Source: Capniomyces stellatus (Eukaryota; Kickxellomycota; Harpellomycetes; Harpellales; Legeriomycetaceae). From it: 64,000 nucleotides of DNA. Within the stretch, counting starts at the first letter, position 1. Every line of letters begins with the position of its first letter. The position numbers and the translations under genes were made by a program. Below the pieces are notes generated by a model, which searched no databases, was not told where the DNA came from, and saw only the letters and a program-made list of their open reading frames with translations. Below are positions 21,826-32,630 of this stretch, one piece after another. Where the stretch lies: contig LUVW01000001.1 in the NCBI GenBank assembly GCA_001661515.1, positions 204,582-268,581 of the forward strand. The letters are read 5' to 3'.

Positions 21826-22908
21826 TTTAGGTAAAGCATGAGGATAAAAACAAAGTTTTGTGCCGACGGTGTTAGCTTTTATTTATTTATTCAGGATGAT
21901 GTTTTTGTCGAGTATTCTGCTTACACATTAGAATGCAACATCTACAAATGACACAATCACAACATTTCTAGTAAGGATATACTATTAGCAATGTAATGAG
22001 CATACAAAGGCTGGCAACATATCTCAAGTGGAGCTTGTTGGTAACTTGGTTGACACAAGAGGCGTGGTATATTAAAACTAAAGTTTTTAAAGATGGCAAC
22101 GCATACTATAACATCCGTTATATAAAAATGTCATCACTAAAATTAGAATAACAAAAACCAAGAGTTAGAATTCGATAAAGTAAAAGAGGTGTATAGTTAA
22201 AAAAAAAATGAACTGAAACACTCGACAATTGGAAATAACGAAAACCAAATAGACACCAATTACTAAACGCGCAGGTTGTTCTAAATTTAAATTTAAATTT
22301 GAACATGGTTATTAATCAGCCTTAATTATAGAGCTACCGACGTTTCATCAGTTATAACAAGGTCGAGCATTTTGGCCTGCAGAACTTCATTAGGGATAAA
22401 AGTCACGTATACCCACTAAATATATGCTTTATCAACTGTCCATGCCATGGAGACATTGAAAAATGCAATATTCTAGTGTTCAAGCCAGTTGGTTTTTTTT
22501 TAAAAATAGTCGGCCTTTTATATCAACAAAGAAAATATAATTAGTCTGTTGGTTTGCGTAAGGTCCAAGGTTTTTTTTTGTGACTAACTGTAAAATGGCA
22601 AAGTTTTGTTTATTGAAATAGTAGGCTTTACTTTTGTTGATTAACGCATAACTAAAGGAAAGCGAGATAGAAAATAATCTAGAACAGTGAAAAAAGCAAA
22701 GAGGTTAGTTACTGGAAATGTTTTGTTGAGTCGGTTCTGTTGCCAATATATCACATAAATTAAAAGAAAATTACTGGCATTGATTATATTATAACATCAA
22801 GTTGCGTGGAGACTATGTATATTAGCTGCAACCTCGAATAACTGTATAAACAGTGGTTAATTTGCGGACGTATATATTTTATTCTGACTCAAAGCAGTAG
22901 GTCCAAAT
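21826..22908. other. Intergenic with one copy of a dispersed 26-bp motif
   Basis: AT-rich spacer of 1.1 kb. Contains the motif TTGCCAATATATCACATAAA (within 22735-22760) also found near 38178. No other coding or RNA signal. Confidence 0.55.
22735..22760 (+). repeat. Dispersed motif, copy 1
   Basis: 26 bp beginning TTCTGTTGCC and ending TCACATAAAT are identical to 38178-38203, and the preceding sequence ATGTTTTGTT is shared too. A diverged copy lies at about 58438-58463. Confidence 0.8.
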
Positions 22909-23343
22909 TTATAAGAAAAGAATAGCCACAGTGAAAAGCACAGCCGCAAACATGGCCTTGGTAAACACACCAATTCGATTAGAGTCTACATTGCCTAGAC
23001 TCGGGGTTTTGCTTTCTTGGCCTGAACATGTATATTTGTTTTCAGAATTATTAACCAAATGAATCAAATAATCGACATTCTTTTCGGCTGTTTTTATATT
23101 ATACAACATAACCTTGGTAACCCCAAATTCATACGAGTCATCATTATATAGCAGATTTGTTTTCTCGCCCAAGTCTGCAACTCGGTATCGTTTTATAATG
23201 TTGATAATAGAATCTTGGGATACCGTAAATCTCAACAAAACTAGATGCGAGGCAACAGCACCAACAAGAGCATGTATCTTTGTTGTTGGATGGTAAAGAT
23301 CTGCAAAAGCGTACTCGTCCGGCTCTGAGCATGATGGAAACAT
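22909..23343 (-). CDS. Putative GPI-anchored or tail-anchored surface protein, 144 aa or longer
   Basis: ATG at 23343. The reading frame is open upstream to 23433 (STPGYSDVSTTLHIKYTDKN and on), suggesting the true N-terminus is in an earlier exon; an ATG followed by a hydrophobic stretch (MLMFFESVLLMMSVY) lies near 23496 but the junction phase could not be settled. The C-terminus is a small polar linker followed by a hydrophobic segment (FTKAMFAAVLFTVAILFL), typical of a GPI-anchor signal or tail anchor. Four Cys or fewer. No domain recognised. Confidence 0.5.
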   Translation of the reverse strand: MFPSCSEPDEYAFADLYHPTTKIHALVGAVASHLVLLRFTVSQDSIINIIKRYRVADLGEKTNLLYNDDSYEFGVTKVMLYNIKTAEKNVDYLIHLVNNSENKYTCSGQESKTPSLGNVDSNRIGVFTKAMFAAVLFTVAILFL

Positions 23344-23591
23344 CTCAGCACCATTTATTTGGTAAAAATTTTTGTCTGTGTACTTAATATGCAGTGTAGT
23401 AGATACATCCGAATAGCCGGGTGTAGAGTAAACTCAGAATATACCACTATCAATAAACTGACATCATTAGCAATACCGACTCAAAAAACATTAGCATGGT
23501 CTTTTGATTAAATAGAGTGACAAACATTTACAAAAATAATGATACACTCACTAACATTCTAAAAAATAAGGAAATCATTGAAGAAAATCAA

Positions 23592-25259
23592 CTATTTTTT
23601 GACAAACTTTCCCTGCAGCCAGACTCGATGCATTTTGATTTTTCTGTGGCGATTAACTATAAGACGACGATCAACACCGTTTTGTATAATGTCAAACTTT
23701 TCAGAAAACATATCATTTATCTCTTCGTTCGTGAAAAAGTAGACTCTAGTTCCATCGCCCCGGATATAAAAATTGTCATCCAGCAGCCTGTTTTCCTTGA
23801 ATCTCAGCTGTGCCATGTCGTTTCTGCCATAATCCCTAAACAATATCTGCCCACCTGGTTTTAAAAGCTTGTGCAAATTATCAACCACTTGAGCCCAGGT
23901 AGACGGGTGTACCGCAGACAACACGAAAATGCACAGAATATAGTCAATCGAGCCAACAGGTACGTTTGGAGGAAGTGTGGAACTGGTGATGTCCCAAACA
24001 AAAGCATTACAGCGGCCATCGGCGTATATTGGGTTGCTCTAAGTAATATAAATGTCGTTAGTAAGTCAAGTGTTTGTTGACAAAGCACAGCGTATAATTT
24101 GGCAAAGCTTCTGGCCTGTGCAAAACAGTATGAAGGTAACTTAAATAGACTTACTTTAACCACATCAACTGCAACTTTGGAAAAGTCGCATGCATATATT
24201 TTTAACCTGCTATCGTTGATACTCTGGATAAGTGGGAAAACAGCGTTTCCAGCCCCACACCCAAGCTCCATGATGTTAAACGGCTCAACGGACACAGCAT
24301 CCGCCACTTCCGCATCAGACGCATGGTCTTTAATCGCTGAGTCATTGCTGACGCTGTCTCCATCTTGACAAATCTTTTTGGATTTAAAGTCTGCACTTTC
24401 TTCTTCATTGCCATCCTGGCTTTTATCATCGCTATCCTGAATAGACTCTGTTGGTTTGTTGGCATGATCGTTTTGAAGTTTGCTCTTAAGCAGACTTGGC
24501 TTTGTGTATTTGTCGGTCCAAGAAAAAAGCTCTGGAAACTCTACATATAGCCAGTATCGATCTTTGAAAAATCTGTTTTGATTATTCCCATAAAACACAT
24601 CCCAAAATTTGTCTGGATCGCTATTGTAGTTGTCTAAAAATCATTTTTCATTGTAATTGGTTTAGTATCTAGTCACGCAGTGAAGGTATATACGACCAAT
24701 TGGATCGTAGAAGGCGCCGAAATCACCAACTCTCTGTTTCAATTATAATTATTAAACTCATCAGTAGCCCAAATAATACAAATATATAGGTGTTACCTCT
24801 TAATTCTTCAGGAACCGGGTTGTTTTTATGAATCGAAAGTCTTTGCTGAGCATACTCCATATACTCTTCATCAGGCTCCACATTATCCCTATTTGTGGTT
24901 ATTATTAAAAAATGCACACATGTACTATCGCGTTAAAAAAACATATCTCATATGTGGTGGTCCACAGTGTAAGTTTGCCAAATTGACATATTCACACCAC
25001 GTGTCTTGACGATTTCATAGTTTTAAAAAAACAATTCTTACCAAGCATTATGGGCAAATACGTCTTGATCTTTATTTAAGAATCTCCCACCAAAAGACTC
25101 TGTTTTTGCTGAACCATCGCCTTCTTTTAATGAATTTCCACTTTCCGCTTTGTGCTCGTGATTTTCTTGCAATTTTTTGTTATCTAAAACCACTTCTTGT
25201 ACACTGGAGAACTGTTTACTCCCAGCAGGGATTTTATGCTTCAAACTCTCTTCAGACAT
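23592..25259 (-). CDS. tRNA(m3C32) methyltransferase, METTL2/Trm140 family, four exons
   Basis: Enzymes of this family add N3-methyl to C32 of tRNA(Thr)/tRNA(Arg)-type tRNAs. Exons 25259-25042, 24888-24797, 24633-24155 and 24038-23592 join in phase to 411 aa. Family landmarks in order: FGGRFLNKDQDVFAHNAW-DNV, NNPVPEELR, DKFWDVFYGNNQNRFFKDR, WLYVEFPELFSW, the SAM motif IMELGCGAGNAVFPL, ACDFSKVAVDVVK, FVWDITSSTLP, VDYILCIFVLSAVHP-type motif (here IDYILCIFVLSAVHP), LKPGGQILFRDYGRNDMAQLRF, YIRGDGTRVYFFTNEE and RRLIVNRHRKIKMHRVW. Start chosen at MSEESLK because the upstream in-frame stretch begins at a non-ATG codon. A disordered Asp/Ser-rich insert lies before the SAM motif. Confidence 0.93.
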
Positions 25260-27055
25260 TATATGGTAACTTCTTAGTTTATAATTCAACCAAACTGCAA
25301 ACTCTACTTTTCCCGTAATATCTGTCAGTGACAAGCGGTAACGCGCTTTGCGTTGATTTCTATTCAAGTATTATTATTAGCTTTCTGCTAGTTTTTTCCG
25401 TTAAAATATTCTAGCTTTTTTTTATTTTTCAGTTCAGTGAAGCAATTTTTTTTCCCGTTAATTATTTATTTTCAATTGGACTCAAAGTAACGCCAATGAT
25501 CCTATAATAAGTAATTAAAAAGCGACATCAACGGACCACTTATTAGTGGCTTACTCTTTTGGTTAGGTATCGGAAAAGATACAAGACCAGTGCTCTTTTT
25601 TTAATAGTAATACCATTTCGGTACAGTTAGTATTCTTGGTGACAATGTGGCTAGAGCGGCATGTTCGAGCTATAAAATCATAACCCAATGTACATAGAGC
25701 AACATAAAGCCAAAGCTTTTTCATAAAAAAAAAACCCACTTAAATTACTCGACGTATGATACTGACCATCAGTTAACTTGAGCAGCATTGTTCCATCTTG
25801 GATTTCTGCTAAACAAAAGTAAGGCGATTTTACAGTTACTTTGTTCTGTCCCAACTTTTGGAGAAGCTATTGTTTTATTTTTACAACGCGCTGTAATGAA
25901 AAGTACGATTTACTTTTATGCTGATCGTTTTGGATTGTTAAAAGGCTTGGTTGAACATAATATAAGCCTAATTGCAAAAATAATCCTAGTAGATTTGTCA
26001 CTTGAATGGCCAGTGTAAACAATCAAGCTCTTTGAAATTAAAAGTAAAGATTAGCACCCATGGCACATTTACTAAATATTCTTATTTTCTGCCGATGGTT
26101 CAACGAGCCACGCCAGCAATAGTTCAATCTATCAGTTTACTTATTCTTTCGGCAATGACAAAGGTAGGCATCATAGAGTACAAGTCGAACCAACTAGGTG
26201 TAAAGCACGAATACCAACTAGTACAAATTATCAGCCCTTATCACTGAAAGCATTCAACAACTTTAATTTGAAGTTATTTAGGGGAAGGTGCATTGGGTTT
26301 GGCTTGTTTTTTTTTTATTGGAATACATTGAATTTGGTTTGGTCTGGTCTGATCTGGTTTGGTTTAATGGCGAATTGTATACGTCAAGTGTCGAATTGCA
26401 CCGTTAACAGGTCGAAACAGCTGATTATTGAGAAGATATAGCAGTAGAAAACAGACATGTATATCAATCAATAACATAGTCGGTCTGCCTATTAATCTAT
26501 AACCAAGTAAAGCACAGACTTTTGCAGGCAGCGAGAATGAACATTTACAATTGTTAGAAGCCGCACAGCATAAATTTGAGTTGAGCCGTTTGTAAATCAG
26601 GAATTGTTTAAATCAAACAATTAGAATTCGTTTAAATTTAACACCATAACGCGGTAGAAATATCAATGCTGATAGCAGACAATTGCCTATTGTTCTGAAA
26701 TCAAGGCCAAGAAAACAAAGGCGATTTTAGCTTCAAAATTTGATGACAATTCCACAATCAGAGCGGTTCAAAGAATCAATGCGTAAACGCCTTAAACACA
26801 TGCGCTTTAGCTACTCTACAGAGAAACAGCAAAAATAATGACTTTGGTGTACAATTCAATAAAAAGTATATAGCGAAGCAAGATTTGGTAAAGAAAATGT
26901 AAAATAATAGAGCTTACGCTTGCGGAATCATATAAATAGTATAAATCACGCAAAACAATCCCAAGTAATTTATTTTTAATAAAAGTTCCAATCCCATAAC
27001 TACAGAAACAGAAATACACTGATACATAAGCATAACAACAGCAACAGGTCAAGTG
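25260..27055. other. 1.8-kb spacer with a GGTTT/TCTGG repeat
   Basis: Divergent spacer between METTL2-like (-) and the CBM19-like gene (+). Contains a TTTGGTCTGG-like degenerate repeat (26330-26366). ORFs here start at non-ATG codons and look random. Confidence 0.55.
26330..26366. repeat. Degenerate TTTGGT/TCTGG tandem repeat
   Basis: Short units GGTTTGGTCTGGTCTGATCT and relatives. Composition resembles the TTGACTTGGT repeat in the panB intron at 41771. Confidence 0.7.
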
Positions 27056-28143
27056 ATGCGGATTTTAACTTTAACAAAGCTACAGCTAGCAACGCTAATA
27101 CTTGGGAGGTATGCATTTTGCGAGCAGTTTGACGATTTTCAAGATTCCGGTGGGCCGCATGTAGACAGTTTTAAAGAAAATATAAACTACTTGAATCTAG
27201 ATTCAGATCTAGTGAACACCAAGTACCGTGGTGTAGAGAGAAAAGGGAACACTGTTATATACAAATACAGGCAGGGTGGAATAAACGACGATTCTGTTAG
27301 TAATTGTAAGCAGCCAGCTGTTAAAGCGTATATCTAAAAGTTGCATTATATTTGGTTTTGAATGTCACCAGCAGAGTTGTTACTAAGCACGCTTTTGATT
27401 GACTTTGGGTAGTGAATTCTATTTCAGGAAGCAATAGTGCGGCAAATAGCAGGCAAAGCTTTTGTCCGAGAGAAGGGCTGGTCAGATGTAATCCAACAAA
27501 CATGTCGTACATGTTGACTTGCATAAGTGGTTTGTGGATCCAGAGTAACTGCGGTATCAATAAGGAATGTAGAGAGTACAATGGTATTTCACAATGTGTT
27601 AGTAGAGGATCACAGAATAACAGCGAAGACTGTTTTTCCAATGGAAGTACAAAATGTGTCAATGGAAACAGCAAGCTGTACCAATACTGTATCAACTCTA
27701 AATGGAATACACTCAGCTGTGCTGGGTCTAATGTTTGTGCGGTTGTCAATGGGAATGGAAGGTGTGTTGCGAGCAACAACCAACTTAACCCGTTTTCTGA
27801 AATCGATTGCCAATATGAAGGCCAGCAAGAGTGTTTGCTTGGAAATGTATATCGATACAGAGAATGCTTAGGGGGTAAATGGGGGTACAAGATCTGTCCC
27901 CCAGGAAATTCTTGCAGGGAGAGTATCAAAGGAAAAGTTCTTTGTGCACCCCCATCATCGTCAGGTGGAACAACCAACACTGATAACGGGAGCAACACTG
28001 ATAACAACAACGACGCCAATCTTACGTTGGCCAAAGCTACAAATACGCCATATGTTCCGATAAGCTTATCGTTGCGCAACAAGGCCAACAATTTGGTGAC
28101 ATATACAATACTGTGCCTATTTGTAGTACTGGTTACTATTTAG
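27056..28143 (+). CDS. GPI-anchored protein with three CBM19-like chitin-binding domains
   Basis: Start at ATG 27056: signal peptide MRILTLTKLQLATLILGRYAFC, then an acidic region to about 27308. A donor (GTAAGC at 27308 or GTATATC at 27327) and acceptor near 27420 join this to the second exon; the exact junction is unresolved because the GTAAGC/TTTCAG pair would create a stop. Exon 2 encodes three repeats, each C-x(5-8)-C, a Tyr/aromatic before C, a Trp, then C-x(5)-C and a last C: FCPREGLVRC..W..NC..EC..QC, DCFSNGSTKC..W..SC..VC..RC, DCQYEGQQEC..W..IC..SC..LC. This is the CBM19 (chitin-binding) pattern. A Thr/Asn/Asp linker and a hydrophobic C-terminus (VTYTILCLFVVLVTI) predict a GPI anchor. 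Likely a cell-wall adhesin or chitin-binding wall protein. Confidence 0.8.
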
Positions 28144-28872
28144 CAACTACCAATCATTAAAAAATTTGTAAAAAAAAGATAACATATTTTGCTTCTATCC
28201 AAAACTTTGAATATACCATTAAACGAACTTTAAGATATTCCGTCAAGTTTGGCTCAATTCAAATATCGAGTTATTTAGCTGGTCGAACTACGTGTTTACT
28301 TGGCATTAAAGTAAAGACTTTCAATTACTGTTTACAAAGTGCACCAAATTAAAAACAATGTACATATCTTGTTGAGTTCTGCACTTGAAGCCAAGTTAGA
28401 ACGCGTTTGTGTGTGGTTTGTTAGTGTATCAAAACGTATTTACTGTTTTTTTTTTGATACAACGTCAGGTTCACTATAATGAATCAGCAAAGAGTAATGT
28501 GTGTGAACGGTATTAATGAACATTGGGACTTCTACTAGCGTATTTACAATAACTCGCGACAAAACTATAGTTTCCCAACTGAAGTATGAAACAAAAAAAC
28601 AACAAGATCCAAACCGGCACACTCATAAAAGAAAAAGGATACTACAACACTACACTACACTACACTACACTACACTACACTACACTACACTACACTACAC
28701 TACACTACACTACACTACATTATGCTTTTGTTTTTATTGATTTATTTAGATAAAGCCCAAGGCGCGACATCGGCGACAATCAACCAAATATGCAAAAAAA
28801 TAAATAAAGAAAAAAAAACAAAGCACAAAAGAGCTCAACTAAAATAATATTAGTAAAAACTATTCAACGTGT
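28144..28872. other. Intergenic with pentanucleotide repeat
   Basis: Convergent spacer between the CBM19-like gene and uS5. An (ACACT)n array occupies 28646-28719. No gene seen. Confidence 0.65.
28646..28719. repeat. (ACACT)n pentanucleotide microsatellite
   Basis: About fourteen near-perfect 5-bp units. Confidence 0.95.
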
Positions 28873-29655
28873 CTAGTATCTGATCTTTTGGTTCTTGGCC
28901 AAAAAGTCAGAGTACTCATGGTATGGGTCAGCTGAGAAGTGAGTCTCGGCCCAGAGATCAGGGGTCAAGAATGAGTAAGTGTTACCAATGGCAGCAAAAG
29001 TGGCCTTGACAAAGTTACCCAAAGTCTTGGTGGATCCACGGGAAGTGGTGTAACAATCGGTGATACCAGCAAGAGACAGCAACTTCTTTGGTGTTGGGGC
29101 AGCAACAATACCGGTACCGTGAGGAGCTGGTACAAGTCTACAGATGACAGATCCACACTTACCAGTAACCTTGCTAGGAACTGTGTGAGGAGCACCAATC
29201 TTAGATCCCCAGTATCCACGACGGACAGGGATGATTGAAAGCTTAGCCAAGATCAAACCACCACGGATGGCAGTAGCGACTTCTTTGGAGCACTTGACTC
29301 CAAGACCTACGTGGCAATCAGAGTCTCCAATAGCAACAAAGGCCTTGAAACGGGTACGTTGACCGGCACGGGTTTGTTTTTGAACTGACATAATGTTCAT
29401 GACTTCATCCTTGAGTTTAGGCAGGAAGTAGTCGACAATTTGGTACTCCTTGACTGGGAGTGAAAACAAGTAGATTTGTTCCATTGATTTGATTTTGCCA
29501 TCTTTGACAAGACGTCCGAGCTTAGTTACTGGAACCCATGCGGATTCTTCGTCGTTACGGCGTCCACGTCTTGCACGTCCACGGTCACCACCTCTTCCGC
29601 GTCCACGTCCAAATCCGCCACGTTCACGACTATCGGCCGGTGTAGAGTCAGCCAT
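28873..29655 (-). CDS. RPS2: Small-subunit ribosomal protein uS5 (RPS2)
   Basis: A 260-residue single exon with ATG at 29655. It has an RGG-type N-terminal tail ([21 protein letters not shown]), then the eukaryotic uS5 body: [31 protein letters not shown], the KH-like segment [26 protein letters not shown]-type turn (CHVGLGVKC), [32 protein letters not shown] and [19 protein letters not shown]. Length and sequence are standard for cytosolic uS5, which lies near the mRNA entry channel and supports decoding accuracy. Codon use is more GC-rich at third positions than its neighbours, as expected for a highly expressed gene. No intron. Confidence 0.97.
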   Translation of the reverse strand: MADSTPADSRERGGFGRGRGRGGDRGRARRGRRNDEESAWVPVTKLGRLVKDGKIKSMEQIYLFSLPVKEYQIVDYFLPKLKDEVMNIMSVQKQTRAGQRTRFKAFVAIGDSDCHVGLGVKCSKEVATAIRGGLILAKLSIIPVRRGYWGSKIGAPHTVPSKVTGKCGSVICRLVPAPHGTGIVAAPTPKKLLSLAGITDCYTTSRGSTKTLGNFVKATFAAIGNTYSFLTPDLWAETHFSADPYHEYSDFLAKNQKIRY

Positions 29656-31071
29656 TTGCTAAGGAGAGGGAGGGGGGAGGAAGATAAATAATACATAGGT
29701 AAATAACGGCAAACTCAACGACTTCTCCTCTGCAAAATAATGATTCTTTAGGTGTTTCAAATATATTCAGATTTAGATTCAAATTTGAATTTGAATCCAA
29801 GTTCAAACACAAATATTTGTTCGGTCAACTAAAGCATCCAAATGCGAATCCGCTCTTACAGACATCGTTAAAAAAATACTTTGTCGTTTCGTATAAGCTT
29901 GGTAGCATAAGTAAACTACACAACCCATGGTGGAATTCCATGGTAAACGGTCTTGCTCAGGATCAAATAAATGGGTATACAATATTAGTGATACAGTGTT
30001 TAAATAGAGGGTTTTACTTACATAATCTTTTAGTATAATAGTTATTTCGCTAATAAGAAAAAGAAGGTCTTCAATTAAACGCAAAATAACTTTCTGATAA
30101 GGTCTTTGGGATTCGAATTAAAATTGTAGAGGAAAAAGCTATAATTTATGTTAATTTTTAAGCCAAGTCTGAGCACCCAATAATGTACATGAAAAGAGTT
30201 CGTTAATTATTTTTCTACCAATAAATATCAAAGGCTTAATCTAATCTTCTATTGGTTATAATATTTATGTTGGATTAAGACTTTTTTCTTTTTATTCCAA
30301 GTCGGTTTTTGCCGAGATCTTTGAACAGGCAACATTGTACAACGATTTTAGACCTTAGTAACATAACCTTTGTTGGTCTGATTTCTACAAAGCGCTTTTA
30401 AAAATAAGTATTATTGGTCGGATATGGTGCAATTAAGTTATTTAAATCCATTGGCCTAGCGCTATTAAAACTGATGGGATCTTTTGTTCTAAGCAATATT
30501 TGAATCAATTGGGTTTACATAAAACCCCAGTTGCTATCCTCAATCTGCATTTAGTTAGATAAGTAAGACTAACCAAGAACTGGTTGTTGAAACAATGTGA
30601 TACCAAATCTCTTTGATTATTATTAAAGGTAAACATTCACAGCATCCTAGTAAGAAAAACATTTGGTACATCCAATTAAATAACTCTAGATAACAAAAGC
30701 AATGAAAGGAACAAAAACATCTAAGTAAATAAAGATTGTTGTAAAAAATTCCCTAAATCAAAGCGAAAGGTTCAATGAATAATCACGTTAAAATTCTAAT
30801 GTTGGTAAAATAATACAAAAGAGAAAAAGTGTGAAAAAAAAGAATGTGCGAAAAAAAAAGAAAAGTGCAAAAAAGGGAAAAGTGAAGGAATAAAAGTCCT
30901 GTGGAAAAGTAAATAGATTCGACAAGAGCGGGAGGACTTACCACTCTGCACATAATGAATTGAGGTCCGTTTCGATTTGGTTGAATCATTTATTTGTTTT
31001 TTCTAATACTTGATTTTTTTTTGACAGCACAAATATAAGGCTTTTTGGATTCAACATCAACATAAAAACAA
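29656..31071. other. Intergenic, no gene seen
   Basis: Divergent spacer between uS5 (-) and the bZIP gene (+). Contains A-rich degenerate runs near 30815-30890 and an imperfect inverted repeat TTCAAATTTGAATTTGAA near 29780. No ORF with protein-like composition. Confidence 0.55.
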
Positions 31072-32630
31072 ATGGAAGAGTTTGACAACAGCAACGAAAA
31101 CGACAACTACAGCGGGAGCTCTAGCGGGAGCATCTGTGGCAGCGATGGTAGCAGAGATGTTATTGGTTTTATTCAAAATTTTAAGGGAAGACCTATAATC
31201 AGTCCCGGCGATCTCCAAAAGGAGCTGGAATTTTGGTCTAAAGCCGAATTACTATCTGAATTTAAATCAGACAAAACCCAAATGAATGAATCAATAAAAA
31301 TCAGCAACAAACAACTTTACGAAAGTATTGTGCAAAAGCCAAAATCAGATGCAGCAGCAAGTAGTAAGAGTGGAGATGTTGTAAACAATAGCACTAGTAG
31401 CTCATACGGACTCGAATTACAACTTTCAGGCACACATGATGGTAAGATAAGACTAGTCAAAGTAAAATGACCTTTTAGAAAACTATTAATTCAGATTCTG
31501 GCACCCACTGCCAGTTTTAATCTTGTATTACTTGATTTTATCCTCAATCTAGACTGTTGATATACAATAATGCAATTTTCCGAGTTCTGAGTTGTGAGTT
31601 GTGAGTTGTGAGCGATTCTTTTCCAAGTCCACTTTCCCAGTAGACATTATAATTAAACACCAAACTTTGATTTCATGAGCTAATAGTAGATGGTAAAAAG
31701 ATGTTCTTACAGAATATTTCTAGTGGAGGTTCTGTAGCATTAGAGAATATGTCAACATTTTCAAACTCAGTGCAATCTTTAGAACAATGGAAAACCAAGC
31801 TTTACCATGAACTGATGAAGAAAGATTCGCCACAGAGTTCACACATGCTTTCAAACGATGATAGGCCAGAGCTTCTTACAACTCAATCCGGAACAATCTC
31901 CGGAAGCCCTGGAATTAATGTGTATTTACCCAATTCCGATTTTACTCGACCTGAGAAAACACTTGAACAAAACAAAACCAGCACATTTAAAATAAGAAAT
32001 CTGGAGGATACGCCCAAAATGCAGTCCAGCTCGAGCAATGCGCTTTCCAGGGTCAATAGCGGCTTAAGTATCAACAATAGTAGTTCTGTAGAAAACCCCA
32101 CAGACTTTAGAGTATATCAGCCGTATGCGCCAACGGGGTCTTATACTCACACATTACCACTGGTTCCTAAGGCGGTCGGGCAACCTAATAGTAGCGGTGC
32201 TTCCTTTTCCGTTTATTCAGGCGGCTTAGGCAATAATATCTATATAGGATCACCCAACAATACCAGTACAACAGCACCTCACTCGAGTGACATAATCAAC
32301 AAAACTCTAAACGCAGGCGAAAAGAGTGTATTAGAGAACTCGGATGAGCAAGAGGAAACGCCTGAAATCGAAAAGCGAAAAAGAAACACAGCAGCCTCTG
32401 CGCGGTTTAGGTTGAAAAAAAAACTAAAAGAACAAGAGCTTGAACGAACATCGTCTGAATTATCGGCAAAGATCAAAAGTCTGGAAGATAAAATCAACTT
32501 GATTAACATGGAAAACAGGTGGCTTAAAGGGATAATTGTTGAGAAGGATCCCAGCTTACTTGACCACAATAAATGCACTTGTCACCAGCATGAGGCTAAC
32601 AAACACACCTCGAAGCTAAGCAGAGAGTGA
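31072..32630 (+). CDS. bZIP transcription factor, CYS-3/MetR/Zip1-like, two exons
   Basis: Exon 1 31072-31441 (donor GTAAGA) and exon 2 from 31687 (or 31690) to 32630 join in phase to about 437 aa. The C-terminal bZIP is clear: basic region EKRKRNTAASARFRLKKKLK with the NxxxAxxxR DNA-contact signature NTAASARFR, then a zipper whose heptads run through LERTSSELSAKIKSLEDKIN and MENRWLKGIIVEK. NTAASARFR and the RWLKGIIVEK ending resemble the fungal family of sulfur/amino-acid regulators (CYS-3, MetR, S. pombe Zip1). The rest is Ser/Asn-rich and disordered. A Cys-His tail CTCHQHEANKH follows the zipper. The regulated pathway is inferred, not shown. Confidence 0.9.
31588..31612. repeat. GAGTTGT tandem repeat in bZIP intron
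   Basis: Three to four units of the 7-mer GAGTTGT inside the intron. Confidence 0.85.

Noticed and set aside
22118..22306. 62-codon minus-strand ORF starting MFKFKFKF
   Set aside because: Built on an AAATTT simple repeat, with random AT-rich composition after it.
25788..26018. 76-codon plus-strand hydrophobic ORF
   Set aside because: Begins at a non-ATG codon, has no splice partner, and composition fits AT-rich chance.
28646..28719. CRISPR-like regular repeat
   Set aside because: Direct 5-bp microsatellite without spacers, in a eukaryote.
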